64,000 bases of DNA from Enterobacter sp. RHBSTW-00175 (GCF_013927005.1 NZ_CP055930.1:2046001-2110000), one strand, 5' to 3'. Counted from the first letter of the stretch, positions 9,324-19,571 are shown. Numbers and translations are program-made. Notes: generated from the sequence alone by a model not told the origin.

Positions 9324-10793
9324 ATGACATTTCGCCATTGTGTGGCAGTCGATTTAGGCGCATCCAGCGGCCGCGTAATGCTGGCCACGTATGACTGTAC
9401 CCAGCGCACACTTTCGCTTCGTGAAATGCACCGCTTTGTTAACTGCCTGCAAAAGCAGGATGGTTTTGACACCTGGGATATTGATGGCCTGGAGGCCGAA
9501 ATCCGCATCGGGCTGACGAAAGTCTGCGATGACGGGATCCGTATCGATAGCATCGGTATTGATACCTGGGGCGTGGATTATGTGCTGCTTGGTCACAACG
9601 GCGAGCGCGTTGGCCTGCCTGTTTCGTATCGCGACAGTCGTACCGATGGTGTAATGATGCAGGCCATCGAACAACTCGGCATGGCGAATATCTATGGCCG
9701 CTCAGGCATTCAGTTCCTCCCTTTCAATACGCTCTACCAGCTGCGCGCCCTGGTCGACACACAGCCGGAGCTGGTGACGAATGTCGCCCATGCCTTGTTG
9801 ATCCCGGATTACTTCAGCTACCGCCTGACCGGCAACATGAACTGGGAATACACCAACGCCACCACGACTCAGCTGGTCAACATCAATTCCGATAACTGGG
9901 ACGAACATCTGCTGAACTGGACGGGCGCATCCGCTTCCTGGTTCGGCACGCCAACCCATCCCGGTAATGTGATCGGTCAGTGGATATGCCCGCAGGGCAA
10001 TGAAATCCCGGTGGTGGCCGTTGCGAGCCACGATACCGCCAGCGCGGTGATTGCCTCGCCGCTCGCCAGTAAAGACGCAGCCTACCTCTCTTCCGGCACC
10101 TGGTCGCTGATGGGCTTTGAGAGCAAAACGCCGTACACCAGCACCGCCGCTCTGGTGGCAAACATCACCAATGAAGGCGGTGCGGAAGGCCGTTATCGGG
10201 TGCTGAAAAACATCATGGGTTTGTGGCTGCTTCAGCGCGTGCTGAAAGAGCAAAGCATTACCGACCTGCCGCGCCTCATCGCCGATACCGGAGCACTGGC
10301 TGCATGTCGCTTCCTGATTAACCCGAACGATGACCGTTTTATTAACCCGGCGCACATGAGCGCGGAGATCCAGGCCGCCTGCTTTGAGGCCGGACATTCC
10401 GTGCCATCCAGCCCCGCTGAGCTGGCGCGCTGCATATTCGACAGCCTGGCGCTGCTGTATGCCGATGTGCTGAGCGAGCTGGAAGCCCTTCGCGGTAAGC
10501 CATTCAGCCAGTTACACATCGTGGGCGGTGGCTGCCAGAACCAGCTTCTGAACCAGCTTTGCGCCGATGCCTGCGGTATCACCGTGGTGGCAGGCCCTGT
10601 TGAAGCCTCCACGCTCGGCAATATCGGCATTCAGCTGATGACGCTGGATGAGCTTTCAAACGTTGACGATTTCCGCTCGGTGGTGACAGCGAACTACAGC
10701 CTGACCACCTTCACACCCAATCCCTGCAATGAAATTGCCCGCTACCGGGCCCAGTTTCAGCAAAAACGACTGACTAAGGAGCTTTGCGCATGA
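9324..10793 (+). CDS. rhaB: Rhamnulokinase RhaB
   Basis: Phosphorylates L-rhamnulose at C1 using ATP, the second step of rhamnose breakdown. It has 489 residues and the FGGY/actin-like fold: N-terminal phosphate-1 motif [11 protein letters not shown], central DTASAV region, and C-terminal VGGGCQN adenosine loop. It is first in the plus-strand rha operon and overlaps rhaA by 4 bp (ATGA). A GAGGGACCC ribosome site precedes the ATG. Confidence 0.97.
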   Translation: MTFRHCVAVDLGASSGRVMLATYDCTQRTLSLREMHRFVNCLQKQDGFDTWDIDGLEAEIRIGLTKVCDDGIRIDSIGIDTWGVDYVLLGHNGERVGLPVSYRDSRTDGVMMQAIEQLGMANIYGRSGIQFLPFNTLYQLRALVDTQPELVTNVAHALLIPDYFSYRLTGNMNWEYTNATTTQLVNINSDNWDEHLLNWTGASASWFGTPTHPGNVIGQWICPQGNEIPVVAVASHDTASAVIASPLASKDAAYLSSGTWSLMGFESKTPYTSTAALVANITNEGGAEGRYRVLKNIMGLWLLQRVLKEQSITDLPRLIADTGALAACRFLINPNDDRFINPAHMSAEIQAACFEAGHSVPSSPAELARCIFDSLALLYADVLSELEALRGKPFSQLHIVGGGCQNQLLNQLCADACGITVVAGPVEASTLGNIGIQLMTLDELSNVDDFRSVVTANYSLTTFTPNPCNEIARYRAQFQQKRLTKELCA

Positions 10794-12049
10794 CCACTCA
10801 ACTTGAACAAGCCTGGGACCTGGCTAAACAGCGTTTCGCCGCCGTTGGCGTGGATGTCGAAGAGGCGCTGAGCCAGCTCGACCGTCTGCCGGTGTCCATG
10901 CACTGCTGGCAGGGCGATGACGTCGCCGGTTTCGAAAACCCGGGCGGTTCCCTGACGGGGGGCATTCAGGCGACCGGTAACTATCCGGGCAAAGCGCGTA
11001 ACGCGACCGAACTGCGTGCCGATCTGGAACTGGCACTAAGCCTGATCCCGGGGCCAAAACGCCTGAACCTTCATGCGATTTACCTCGAATCAAGCGAGCC
11101 AGTTGCGCGTAACGAGATCAAACCAGAACACTTTAAGAACTGGGTTGAGTGGGCGAAAGCCAACAAACTGGGGCTGGACTTTAACCCGTCCTGCTTCTCT
11201 CACCCGCTGAGCGCCGACGGTTTTACCCTCGCCCATGCGGATGATGAAATTCGTCAGTTCTGGATCGACCACGTGAAGGCCTGCCGCCGTGTCTCGGCCT
11301 GGTTCGGCGAACAGCTTGGCACGCCATCGGTGATGAACATCTGGATCCCGGACGGCATGAAAGATATCACCGTTGACCGTCTGGCCCCGCGTCAGCGCCT
11401 GCTGGCCGCACTGGATGAGGCTATCAGCGAAAAACTGAACCCGGCGCACCACATCGACGCCGTAGAGAGCAAGCTGTTCGGCATTGGCGCTGAAAGTTAC
11501 ACCGTGGGCTCTAACGAGTTCTACATGGGTTACGCCACCAGCCGCCAGACCGCGCTGTGCCTGGACGCCGGTCACTTCCATCCAACAGAGGTGATCTCCG
11601 ACAAAATTTCCGCCGCCATGCTCTACGTGCCGCGCCTGCTGCTGCATGTGAGCCGCCCGGTACGCTGGGACAGCGACCACGTCGTGCTGCTGGATGACGA
11701 AACGCAGGCCATCGCCAGCGAAATCATTCGCCACGACCTGTTCGACCGCGTGCACATTGGCCTCGACTTCTTCGATGCCTCCATCAACCGCATCGCGGCA
11801 TGGGTTATCGGCACCCGCAACATGAAGAAAGCGCTGCTGCGGGCGCTGCTGGAACCGACCGATGCACTCAAACAGTTGGAAGCTAACGGCGACTACACCG
11901 CCCGTCTGGCCCTGCTGGAAGAGCAGAAATCCCTGCCATGGCAGGCGGTCTGGGAAATGTATTGCCAGCGTAACGATGCCCCGGCGGGCAGCCAGTGGCT
12001 GGACAACGTGCGGGCGTATGAGAAAGAGATTCTGAGCAAACGTGGATAA
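10790..12049 (+). CDS. rhaA: L-rhamnose isomerase RhaA
   Basis: Interconverts L-rhamnose and L-rhamnulose, a Mn-dependent cytoplasmic enzyme with a TIM barrel. It has 419 residues, the E. coli length. Conserved stretches include [19 protein letters not shown] and [11 protein letters not shown], which carry metal ligands of the family. The start is [12 protein letters not shown] at 10790, two codons inside the longest frame and overlapping the rhaB stop. In E. coli rhaD follows immediately; here the next gene is an ABC binding protein after a 152 bp gap. Confidence 0.97.
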   Translation: MTTQLEQAWDLAKQRFAAVGVDVEEALSQLDRLPVSMHCWQGDDVAGFENPGGSLTGGIQATGNYPGKARNATELRADLELALSLIPGPKRLNLHAIYLESSEPVARNEIKPEHFKNWVEWAKANKLGLDFNPSCFSHPLSADGFTLAHADDEIRQFWIDHVKACRRVSAWFGEQLGTPSVMNIWIPDGMKDITVDRLAPRQRLLAALDEAISEKLNPAHHIDAVESKLFGIGAESYTVGSNEFYMGYATSRQTALCLDAGHFHPTEVISDKISAAMLYVPRLLLHVSRPVRWDSDHVVLLDDETQAIASEIIRHDLFDRVHIGLDFFDASINRIAAWVIGTRNMKKALLRALLEPTDALKQLEANGDYTARLALLEEQKSLPWQAVWEMYCQRNDAPAGSQWLDNVRAYEKEILSKRG

Positions 12050-12065
12050 GTAATCCCGGCAAGAA

Positions 12066-12151
12066 CCGACTGCATCAGGTACACGCCCGGTGCAGTCGGC
12101 GTTAGATCTGTACCAATAAAAACATCGCGTCCCGCTGATTCAGACGGGACG
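12066..12151 (+). other. Two hairpins between rhaA and the ABC importer genes
   Basis: Hairpin 1 has arms CCGACTGCA (12066-12074) and TGCAGTCGG (12091-12099). Hairpin 2 has arms CGTCCCG (12128-12134) and CGGGACG (12145-12151). Both stems are perfect. Neither is followed by a T run, so they look more like RNA-processing or partial-termination structures that set the ratio of enzyme to transporter mRNA than full terminators. Confidence 0.6.
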
Positions 12152-12201
12152 AAAACCACCTGCAATCCCTACAACTAACTCAAGTCAGTGGAGTAAAAGC
12201 A

Positions 12202-13188
12202 ATGAAAATAAAGACAAGCTTGATCCTCACCGTTGCCGCTCTGGCGTTGTCCGGTTCCGCTTTAGCAGAAGTCAAAATCGCCCTGGTGGCGAAATCATTA
12301 GGAAATGGATTCTTCGAGGCAGCGAACGTTGGCGCACAGGAGGCAGCCAAAGAGTTAGGTGATGTAAAAGTCATTTATACCGGCCCAACCACAACCACCG
12401 CTGAAGCGCAGATCGAAGTGCTGAACGGGCTGATCGCCCAGGGCGTTGATGCGATCGCGATTTCAGCGAACGATCCTGACGCTCTGGTTCCGGTGCTGAA
12501 GAAAGCGATGCAGCGTGGGATCAAAGTCGTTTCCTGGGATTCCGGCGTGGCAAAAGCCGGGCGTCAAATCCACCTGAACCCGTCCAACAACGCCCTGATT
12601 GGCGAAACCAACGTCAAGCTCGCTGCCGATGCGCTAAAAGCGCTGAACGTGGATAAAGGCGAAGTGGCCGTGCTGAGCGCCACGCCAACCTCCACCAACC
12701 AGAACACCTGGATTGCGGAGATGAAAAAGGTGCTGCCGCAGTACCCGTCCGTCAATCTGGTGACCGTGGCGTACGGTGACGATCTCTCTGACAAGAGCTA
12801 CCGCGAAGCGGTCGGTCTGTTGAAAACCTACCCGGACCTGAAAGTGATCGTTTCGCCATCGTCTGTCGGCATTGTGGCCGCAGCCCAGGCGGTCAAAGAC
12901 CAGGGCAAGATTGGCAAAGTGTACGTCACGGGATTAGGGCTGCCGTCTGAAATGGCGGGCGCGGTGAAATCTGGTGCCAGCAAGAGCTTTGCTATCTGGA
13001 ACCCCATCGATCTGGGCTACGCCGCAACCTATTTAGCAGATGACCTGGTGAAAGGTACGGCAACGAAAGACGAAGCCAGCATGGGTAAACTGGGCAAAGT
13101 GAAGCTGGATGCCGACGGTAACGGGGCGATGGCTGAGCCGTTCGTCTACGATGCCAGCAATATTGATAAGTTCTCGAAGATCTTTTGA
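12202..13188 (+). CDS. Rhamnose ABC transporter, periplasmic substrate-binding protein
   Basis: Type I periplasmic sugar-binding protein (ribose-binding/LacI-like fold) of 328 residues with a Sec signal peptide cut near LSGSALA-EVKI (about residue 22). Sequence features (VAKSLGNGFFEAANVGAQEAA, SWDSGVAKAGR) match the family named RhaS in rhizobia; that name is avoided because it clashes with the regulator. It should bind L-rhamnose and pass it to the two permeases downstream. Substrate is inferred from family and from its place between rhaA and the lactaldehyde reductase; an AI-2 or other sugar is a less likely option. Confidence 0.85.
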   Translation: MKIKTSLILTVAALALSGSALAEVKIALVAKSLGNGFFEAANVGAQEAAKELGDVKVIYTGPTTTTAEAQIEVLNGLIAQGVDAIAISANDPDALVPVLKKAMQRGIKVVSWDSGVAKAGRQIHLNPSNNALIGETNVKLAADALKALNVDKGEVAVLSATPTSTNQNTWIAEMKKVLPQYPSVNLVTVAYGDDLSDKSYREAVGLLKTYPDLKVIVSPSSVGIVAAAQAVKDQGKIGKVYVTGLGLPSEMAGAVKSGASKSFAIWNPIDLGYAATYLADDLVKGTATKDEASMGKLGKVKLDADGNGAMAEPFVYDASNIDKFSKIF

Positions 13189-13196
13189 TCCTTTCC

Positions 13197-13217
13197 CCCT
13201 CTCCCGGTGGGAGAGGG
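13197..13217 (+). repeat. Hairpin repeat between binding-protein and ATPase genes
   Basis: A perfect 9 bp stem CCCTCTCCC / GGGAGAGGG with a GGT loop, directly after the binding-protein stop codon. It is the same core as the repeat at 4362-4384. Such structures after a periplasmic binding-protein gene commonly protect its message and lower downstream expression. Confidence 0.7.
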
Positions 13218-13236
13218 AATACTATGGAGAACTATC

Positions 13237-14739
13237 ATGACCCCATTGCTACAGCTTTCCGGCATCACCAAGGTTTTCCCGGGGGTGCGTGCCCTTGAGA
13301 ACGTCCAGCTTGAGCTCTGGCCCGGCAAAGTCACCGCCCTTATTGGTGAAAACGGTGCGGGCAAGTCGACGCTGGTCAAAGTGATGACCGGCATTTACCA
13401 GCCTGAAGAGGGCGAGATCCTCTATAAGGCGATCCCTATTCAGCTCCCGACGCCGGAATCGGCGCACAAGGTTGGGATCACCGCCATTCATCAGGAAACC
13501 GTCCTGTTCGATGAACTGTCGGTCACCGAAAATATTTTCGTCGGGCAATACCTCTACAAAGGCTTTTTCAAAAAGCTCGACTGGCCAGAGATGCACCGCC
13601 GGGCGCAGGCCATCCTCACCCGCCTGGAAGTACAAATCGACCCACGCGCCACGCTGAAAACCCTGAGCATCGCCCAGCGTCATATGGTGGCGATTGCCCG
13701 TGCGCTGTCGTTTGAGGCGCAGGTCGTTATTCTCGACGAACCCACGGCAGCCCTGTCGCAACACGAAATCCTCGAGTTTTACCAAATCGTTGAACGCTTA
13801 AAGCAGGAAGGCAAAGCCATCCTGTTTATTTCGCACAAGTTCGACGAGATCTTTGAGCTTGCCGACCACTACACCATTTTGCGCGACGGCATCTTTGTGG
13901 GTGCCGGGGCGATGAGCGAGATAACCGAAGAGCGGATGGTGTCGATGATGGTCGGGCGCGCCATTACCCAGACCTTCCCGAAAGTCGACTGCGAAAAAGG
14001 CGCAACGGTGCTGGAGGTGAAAGACCTGTGCCACCCGACCGAATTCGCCAATATCACTTTTTCCCTGCGTAAAGGGGAAATTCTTGGCTTCTATGGGCTG
14101 GTGGGCGCCGGGCGTACCGAACTGATGCAGGCACTTTCTGGCGTCACGCGGCCGTCGTCCGGGGAAATTGTTCTGAACGGCCACGCACAGCACTTTCGCC
14201 AGCCTGCCGATGCCATCAAAGCCGGTATCGTCTGCGTGCCGGAAGAGCGTCAGAAACAGGGCGCCATTATCGAACTGCCTATTGCGCAGAACATCAGCCT
14301 GCCGCAGCTCAGCAAGCTCAACCCGAATGGTGTGCTGGACGATGACCGTGAATGGCGGCTGGCAGACGAGTATGCAAAGCGTTTGCAGGTCAAAGCCTTT
14401 AGCTGGAAGCAGGCGGTTGAAACCCTCTCAGGCGGTAACCAACAAAAAGTAGTGATCGGCAAATGGCTGGCCACGCATCCTGACGTGATCATCCTCGATG
14501 AGCCAACAAAAGGCATTGATATCGGCTCAAAAGCAGCGGTTCATCAATTTATGTCCGAACTGGTTGGGCAGGGCCTGGCGGTGATTATGGTGTCGTCAGA
14601 GCTGCCGGAAGTGATGGGCATGGCGGACAGGATAATCGTCATGCACGAAGGGCTGATGGTGGCGGAATATCAGGCGGGCGCTGCCACGGCGGAAACCATC
14701 GTTAGCGCCGCCAGCGGTGCAAAACAGGAGGCGGCATAA
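13237..14739 (+). CDS. Sugar ABC transporter ATPase (rhamnose importer)
   Basis: Cytoplasmic ATPase of 500 residues with two fused nucleotide-binding domains, typical of the monosaccharide (RbsA/XylG) class. The first domain has Walker A GENGAGKST, the ABC signature region LSIAQRHMVAIARAL and Walker B VVILDEPTAAL; the second has GLVGAGRTELM, LSGGNQQKVVIGKWL and VIILDEPTKGID. The start is MTPLLQLSGITKVFPG, ten codons inside the longest frame, with a TGGAGA ribosome site. It overlaps the next permease by one base (TAATG). Confidence 0.9.
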   Translation: MTPLLQLSGITKVFPGVRALENVQLELWPGKVTALIGENGAGKSTLVKVMTGIYQPEEGEILYKAIPIQLPTPESAHKVGITAIHQETVLFDELSVTENIFVGQYLYKGFFKKLDWPEMHRRAQAILTRLEVQIDPRATLKTLSIAQRHMVAIARALSFEAQVVILDEPTAALSQHEILEFYQIVERLKQEGKAILFISHKFDEIFELADHYTILRDGIFVGAGAMSEITEERMVSMMVGRAITQTFPKVDCEKGATVLEVKDLCHPTEFANITFSLRKGEILGFYGLVGAGRTELMQALSGVTRPSSGEIVLNGHAQHFRQPADAIKAGIVCVPEERQKQGAIIELPIAQNISLPQLSKLNPNGVLDDDREWRLADEYAKRLQVKAFSWKQAVETLSGGNQQKVVIGKWLATHPDVIILDEPTKGIDIGSKAAVHQFMSELVGQGLAVIMVSSELPEVMGMADRIIVMHEGLMVAEYQAGAATAETIVSAASGAKQEAA

Positions 14740-15743
14740 TGTTGAACCAACTCCTTAAACACCGTGAAGCCCTGCTGGGGGCGGTCATTATTCTGATGGT
14801 GATTGCCATTGGCAGCCGCGTGCCGTCGTTTATCGCGCCGGGTAACCTGGTGGAGATATTTAACGATACCTCCATTCTGGTAATCCTCGCACTTGGGCAG
14901 ATGATGGTGCTGCTGACCAAAGGCATTGATTTGTCGATGGCGGCGAACCTTGCGTTGACCGGGATGATTGTCGCGCTGATTAACTTCCATTACCCGGATG
15001 TTCCCGTCTGGACACTGCTGATCCTCGCCACCGCGCTTGGCCTGCTGATGGGCGTCATTAACGGCCTGCTGGTGTGGAAGCTGGGCATTCCGGCGATTGT
15101 CGTGACGCTGGGCACCATGAGCATTTACCGCGGGATAATCTTTTTGCTCTCCGGCGGCGGTTGGGTCAACTCTAACCAGATGGGGGCGGATTTTCTCGGT
15201 CTGCCGCGCGCCTCGGTGCTGGGGCTGCCGGTGCTGAGCTGGTGCGCCATCGCCGCGGTGCTGCTGGTGGGCTATTTCCTGCGTTACAGCCGTACGGGCC
15301 GTGCGCTCTACACCGCAGGCGGTAACGCCACGGCGGCCTACTACACCGGGATCAACGCCGGAAAGATGCAGTTTGTCAGCTTCTGCCTGTCGGGGCTGTT
15401 AGCCGGATTCTGCGGCTATCTGTGGATTTCACGCTTTGCGGTGGCTTATGTCGATGTTGCCAACGGCTTTGAGTTACAGGTAGTGGCGGCGTGCGTCATC
15501 GGCGGGATCAGTACCATGGGCGGTACCGGGCGGGTGCTCGGCTGTCTGTTTGGCGCGCTTTTCCTCGGGGTCATCAACAACGCCCTGCCGGTGATTGGCG
15601 TCTCTCCGTTCTGGCAAATGGCGATTTCCGGCACGGTTATCGTGATTGCGGTTCTGCTTAACGAGCGCGGCAATAAACGTAAAGGCCGCCTGATCCTGCG
15701 TGACGCCGCGCTGGCACGTCAGAAAATGGCGGTGAAATCATGA
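14739..15743 (+). CDS. Rhamnose ABC transporter permease 1
   Basis: Inner-membrane permease of 334 residues, RbsC/BPD_transp_2 family, with about nine or ten hydrophobic segments and the family loop GRALYTAGGNATAAYYTGIN in the second half. It should pair with the next permease to form the channel (RhaP/RhaQ in rhizobial naming; which is which is not settled here). The ATG overlaps the ATPase stop and its own stop overlaps the next start by 4 bp, so the three genes are tightly coupled. Confidence 0.87.
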   Translation: MLNQLLKHREALLGAVIILMVIAIGSRVPSFIAPGNLVEIFNDTSILVILALGQMMVLLTKGIDLSMAANLALTGMIVALINFHYPDVPVWTLLILATALGLLMGVINGLLVWKLGIPAIVVTLGTMSIYRGIIFLLSGGGWVNSNQMGADFLGLPRASVLGLPVLSWCAIAAVLLVGYFLRYSRTGRALYTAGGNATAAYYTGINAGKMQFVSFCLSGLLAGFCGYLWISRFAVAYVDVANGFELQVVAACVIGGISTMGGTGRVLGCLFGALFLGVINNALPVIGVSPFWQMAISGTVIVIAVLLNERGNKRKGRLILRDAALARQKMAVKS

Positions 15744-16744
15744 GCAAAATGATGACCTCTGAAGAGTTCAAAAACGAGCCTGCTCCGGCGGGCATTTTCC
15801 AGCGCCTGCTGTGCTGGGAAGGTTTTCTGCTGGCAGTCACGCTGGCGGTGTTTGTGGTGAATGCCCTCGCCTCACCCTATTTCCTCAACATCTGGAACCT
15901 CTCGGATGCGACATTCAACTTCACCGAAAAAGCGATCATCGTGCTGCCAATGGCGATGCTGATTATCGCCCGGGAAATTGATCTGTCGGTGGCCTCCACC
16001 ATTGCACTCAGCTCCACGGTAATGGGCTTTTGCGCGGCAGCTGGCCTGGATACGCCACTGCTGGTGTGCGTGGGATTAGGCGTGGGGCTGCTGTGCGGGT
16101 TGTTCAACGGCATCCTGGTGACGCGCTTTAACCTGTCATCCATCGTCATCACCATCGGCACCATGAGCCTGTATCGCGGTATCACTTACATCCTGCTCGG
16201 CGATCAGGCGCTGAACAGCTACCCGGACAGCTTCGCCTGGTTAGGGCAAGGCTACGTCTTTGGCGCGCTGTCATTTGAGTTTGCCCTGTTCATCGTGCTC
16301 GCGGCGGTGTTTGCCTTTGTGCTGCACCGTACCAACTTTGGCCGTCGCACCTACGCCATCGGGAATAACCCAACCGGCGCGTGGTATTCGGGCATTAACG
16401 TCAAACGCCATAACCTGATCCTGTTTGCACTGGTGGGGCTGATGTCCGGCCTGGCTTCGGTGCTGCTGACCTCGCGTCTGGGCAGTACCCGCCCGACGAT
16501 CGCGATGGGCTGGGAGCTGGCAGTGGTGACGATGGCGGTGCTCGGTGGGGTCAATATTCTGGGCGGATCCGGCAGCATGGTCGGCGTGATTATCGCCGCC
16601 TTCCTGATGGGGCTGGTGACCTTTGGCCTGAGCTTGCTTAACGTGCCCGGCATTGTGATGTCGGTGATTATCGGCGCGATGCTGATCGTGGTGATTTCAC
16701 TGCCCATTATTACGCGCCGGATTATGCAGCGAAGACGGATCTAA
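15740..16744 (+). CDS. Rhamnose ABC transporter permease 2
   Basis: Second RbsC-type permease, also 334 residues, with the matching loop GRRTYAIGNNPTGAWYSGIN. A hydrophilic N-terminal extension of about 30 residues precedes the first membrane segment. The presence of two different permease genes next to one double ATPase and one binding protein gives a complete importer. The ATGA overlap with permease 1 supports a single transcription unit. Confidence 0.87.
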   Translation: MSKMMTSEEFKNEPAPAGIFQRLLCWEGFLLAVTLAVFVVNALASPYFLNIWNLSDATFNFTEKAIIVLPMAMLIIAREIDLSVASTIALSSTVMGFCAAAGLDTPLLVCVGLGVGLLCGLFNGILVTRFNLSSIVITIGTMSLYRGITYILLGDQALNSYPDSFAWLGQGYVFGALSFEFALFIVLAAVFAFVLHRTNFGRRTYAIGNNPTGAWYSGINVKRHNLILFALVGLMSGLASVLLTSRLGSTRPTIAMGWELAVVTMAVLGGVNILGGSGSMVGVIIAAFLMGLVTFGLSLLNVPGIVMSVIIGAMLIVVISLPIITRRIMQRRRI

Positions 16745-16746
16745 TT

Positions 16747-16771
16747 GCCGGGTGGCACTGCGCCACCGGGC
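16747..16771. repeat. Small palindromic unit between permease 2 and fucO
   Basis: GCCGGGTGGC and GCCACCGGGC arms form a GC-rich hairpin with a short ACTGC loop, similar to REP units seen elsewhere in the window (37545, 48857). A T/A-rich stretch follows, so it may attenuate read-through. Confidence 0.6.
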
Positions 16772-16802
16772 ATAAAAATCACAGTAATTAAGGAGAATTA
16801 TC

Positions 16803-17951
16803 ATGAGCTTTATGTTGGCACTTCCAAAAATCAGCCTGCACGGCGCGGGTGCAATCGGCGATATGGTGAATCTGGTGGCAAACAAACAGTGGGGTAAAGC
16901 ACTGGTCGTCACCGATGGTCAGCTGGTGAAACTCGGCCTGCTGGACAGCCTGTTCGCCGCGCTGGACGCCCATCAGATGTCATACCATCTGTTTGATGAG
17001 GTATTCCCGAACCCGACGGAAGCCCTGGTGCAGAAAGGTTTTGCAGCTTACCAGAGCGCGGAGTGTGATTACGTCATCGCCTTCGGCGGTGGCAGCCCGA
17101 TTGATACCGCCAAAGCCATCAAGATCCTCACCGCCAACCCTGGCCCGTCAACCGCTTATTCTGGCGTGGGCAAGGTGAAAAACGCGGGCGTGCCGCTGGT
17201 GGCGATTAACACCACCGCAGGCACGGCGGCAGAGATGACCAGCAACGCGGTCATCATCGATTCCGCGCGCCAGGTGAAAGAGGTGATCATCGACCCGAAC
17301 ATCATCCCGGATATCGCCGTGGACGATGCCAGCGTAATGCTCGATATTCCTGCGTCCGTCACCGCCGCTACCGGTATGGATGCATTAACCCACGCCATTG
17401 AAGCCTATGTCTCCGTTGGCGCTCACCCACTGACCGATGCCAATGCGCTGGAAGCCATTCGCCTGATCAACCTGTGGCTGCCAAAAGCGGTCGACGATGG
17501 CCATAACCTGGAAGCGCGCGAGCAAATGGCGTTTGGTCAGTATCTGGCGGGTATGGCGTTCAACAGTGCGGGTCTGGGGCTGGTACATGCCCTTGCACAC
17601 CAGCCGGGCGCAACCCACAACCTGCCGCACGGCGTGTGCAATGCCATCCTGCTGCCGATCATCGAAAACTTTAACCGCCCTCACGCTGTCGCGCGCTTCG
17701 CCCGTGTGGCGCAGGCGATGGGCGTCGACACGCGCGGCATGAGCGATGAAGCGGCAAGCCAGTCAGCCATCCAGGCAATCCGCGACCTGAGCATCCGGGT
17801 TGGCATCCCGTCTGGTTTCAGCCAGCTTGGCGTGACCAAAGCGGATATCGAAGGCTGGCTGGATAAAGCCCTCGCCGACCCTTGTGCGCCATGCAACCCA
17901 CGCACCGCCAGCCGCGATGAAGTCCGCGAGCTGTATCTGGAGGCATTATGA
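16803..17951 (+). CDS. fucO: Lactaldehyde reductase (iron-containing alcohol dehydrogenase)
   Basis: Reduces L-lactaldehyde, the end product of rhamnose and fucose breakdown, to L-1,2-propanediol with NADH. It has 382 residues of the group III Fe-dependent alcohol dehydrogenase family. The NAD-binding [11 protein letters not shown] motif is at about 96-106; metal-ligand regions are seen in [12 protein letters not shown] and [19 protein letters not shown]. It lies inside the rha operon and overlaps rhaM by 4 bp, so it fits rhamnose metabolism. In E. coli fucO is in the fucose locus, so this copy is a rha-linked homologue. Confidence 0.9.
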   Translation: MSFMLALPKISLHGAGAIGDMVNLVANKQWGKALVVTDGQLVKLGLLDSLFAALDAHQMSYHLFDEVFPNPTEALVQKGFAAYQSAECDYVIAFGGGSPIDTAKAIKILTANPGPSTAYSGVGKVKNAGVPLVAINTTAGTAAEMTSNAVIIDSARQVKEVIIDPNIIPDIAVDDASVMLDIPASVTAATGMDALTHAIEAYVSVGAHPLTDANALEAIRLINLWLPKAVDDGHNLEAREQMAFGQYLAGMAFNSAGLGLVHALAHQPGATHNLPHGVCNAILLPIIENFNRPHAVARFARVAQAMGVDTRGMSDEAASQSAIQAIRDLSIRVGIPSGFSQLGVTKADIEGWLDKALADPCAPCNPRTASRDEVRELYLEAL

Positions 17952-18262
17952 TCCGCAAAGCCTTTGTGATGCAGGTAAACCCGGACGCGCACGAAGAGTA
18001 CCAGCGTCGCCATAACCCCATCTGGCCTGAGCTGGAAGCCACGCTGAAAAGCCACGGCGCGCACCACTACGCCATTTATCTCGACAGGGAACGCAATCTG
18101 CTGTTTGCAACCGTAGAGATTGAATCGGAAGAGCGCTGGAACGCGGTAGCGAATACCGACGTTTGCCAGCGCTGGTGGAAATTCATGGGTGACGTCATGC
18201 CGTCGAACCCGGATAACAGCCCGGTCAGCGCCGGGCTGAAAGAGGTATTTTACCTGGCCTGA
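17948..18262 (+). CDS. rhaM: L-rhamnose mutarotase RhaM
   Basis: Interconverts alpha and beta anomers of L-rhamnose so the isomerase receives its preferred form. It has 104 residues, the family length, with a dimeric alpha/beta ferredoxin-like fold. Conserved parts include [22 protein letters not shown], a His in HHYAIYLD, and [10 protein letters not shown]. It is last in the plus-strand rha operon. Its 3' end overlaps the convergent permease gene by 13 bp. Confidence 0.95.
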   Translation: MIRKAFVMQVNPDAHEEYQRRHNPIWPELEATLKSHGAHHYAIYLDRERNLLFATVEIESEERWNAVANTDVCQRWWKFMGDVMPSNPDNSPVSAGLKEVFYLA

Positions 18263-19527
18263 TCGGGTAACGCTGCCGCGCCCGCGGCAGCGGCAATCTC
18301 CTGCCGGCTGCTCAGCGTAAATGCCGACACCACCGTAATCGCCAGCACAAAACAGCCCAGCATCAGGTAAGTATCCTGGAAACCGATCCGGTCATACATA
18401 TTCCCGGCAAAGGCGGAGAGGAAAATGGCCGCCGACTGTTTCGCAAACTGAAAGCCAATCAGGTAGATAGTGGCCGACAGGCGAGTATCAAACACCCCGG
18501 TGATGTACTTGAATGCCCCCACCAACAGGAACGGCACTTCCAGCGCGTGCAGCATCTTCAGGGCAATCACCTCCACGGCGGTGGTGGCAAATGACGAACC
18601 GATAATGCGCGTCGCCATAATCAGCCCGGCAATCAGCAGCGTGTTTTTCGCCCCGATGCGGTTAATGATCCACGGCGAACAGAACATGATGATGGCATTA
18701 CATATTTCCCCTGCCGTGGTGGCAAAACCAAAGGCGCGCGTCCCTTCCTGCGGTGTGGCAAAGAAGGTTTTGAAGAAGGTAGCGAACTGCTGGTCGAACA
18801 CGTCATACACGCAGGCCACGCCAATCACATACAGGATGAACATCCACATTCTGCGCTGACGGAACAGGTTGAATACGGTTTTGGCGGTGATCTGCGGCTG
18901 GTTTGCGCCCAGGGCGTTCATCACCTGCGCCGTCTGGTTGGGCTTCGGCTTCGCGACCACCAGCAGCAGCATCAACAGCAGCGCCGCCCCCGACCCCATC
19001 CAGAAGACATACGACGGATCGATGCCGAACAGGATCCCCCCCGTTGAGGCACACAGCCCCCAGCCGAGACAGCCGAACATGCGCGCCTTGCCGTACTCGA
19101 AGAAGCTGTTGCGACTCACACGTTCAATGTAAGCCTCAATCGCCCCTGAACCCGCCGAGAAGACAAATCCGATGTACAACCCGCCGCTCAACGCACCCAG
19201 CCAGATATTGGCTTTAAGCAGTGGCGCAAAGATGAACAGGAAGAACGGCGCGAATAAAAACAGCAGCACCGCGATAATCCACAGCAGATGTTTTTTCAGC
19301 CCCAGCTTATCTGAGATAACCCCCAGCACCGGCTGGAAGGCGATAGCCGAAAGCGAAATGCAGGAGAACACAATCCCGGTATGGGTTTTGTTCAGCCCGA
19401 TGATATCCGACAGCCAGATCGGCAGGAACGGAAAGCAGGTGGCCATAATGAAGAAATAGAGAAAGAAAAACAGCCCGAAGATCCAGAAATTAGGGTTGTC
19501 TTTGTGGGTACAGGTTGTTGTGTTCAT
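18250..19527 (-). CDS. rafB: Raffinose permease RafB (LacY-family oligosaccharide:H+ symporter)
   Basis: Twelve-helix MFS symporter of 425 residues, the length of plasmid-borne RafB. All six functional residues of LacY appear to be kept: Glu in [10 protein letters not shown], Arg in EYGKARMFG, Glu in AGEICNA, Arg in MATRIIGSS, and His plus Glu in [10 protein letters not shown]. The start is [11 protein letters not shown] with a GAGGAT ribosome site; the longer frame upstream is not credible. The neighbour rafA points to an alpha-galactoside substrate (raffinose or melibiose) rather than lactose, but transport of lactose cannot be excluded. Confidence 0.88.
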   Translation of the reverse strand: MNTTTCTHKDNPNFWIFGLFFFLYFFIMATCFPFLPIWLSDIIGLNKTHTGIVFSCISLSAIAFQPVLGVISDKLGLKKHLLWIIAVLLFLFAPFFLFIFAPLLKANIWLGALSGGLYIGFVFSAGSGAIEAYIERVSRNSFFEYGKARMFGCLGWGLCASTGGILFGIDPSYVFWMGSGAALLLMLLLVVAKPKPNQTAQVMNALGANQPQITAKTVFNLFRQRRMWMFILYVIGVACVYDVFDQQFATFFKTFFATPQEGTRAFGFATTAGEICNAIIMFCSPWIINRIGAKNTLLIAGLIMATRIIGSSFATTAVEVIALKMLHALEVPFLLVGAFKYITGVFDTRLSATIYLIGFQFAKQSAAIFLSAFAGNMYDRIGFQDTYLMLGCFVLAITVVSAFTLSSRQEIAAAAGAAALPDQAR

Positions 19528-19571
19528 TATTTTTATCCTCAACGGAGGGCCGGTTACCCGGTCCATCACCC

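Noticed and set aside
18250..19527. Permease as lactose permease LacY
   Set aside because: LacY functional residues are kept, but it is paired with alpha-galactosidase and RafR-like repressor, with no beta-galactosidase nearby, and its length is that of RafB.
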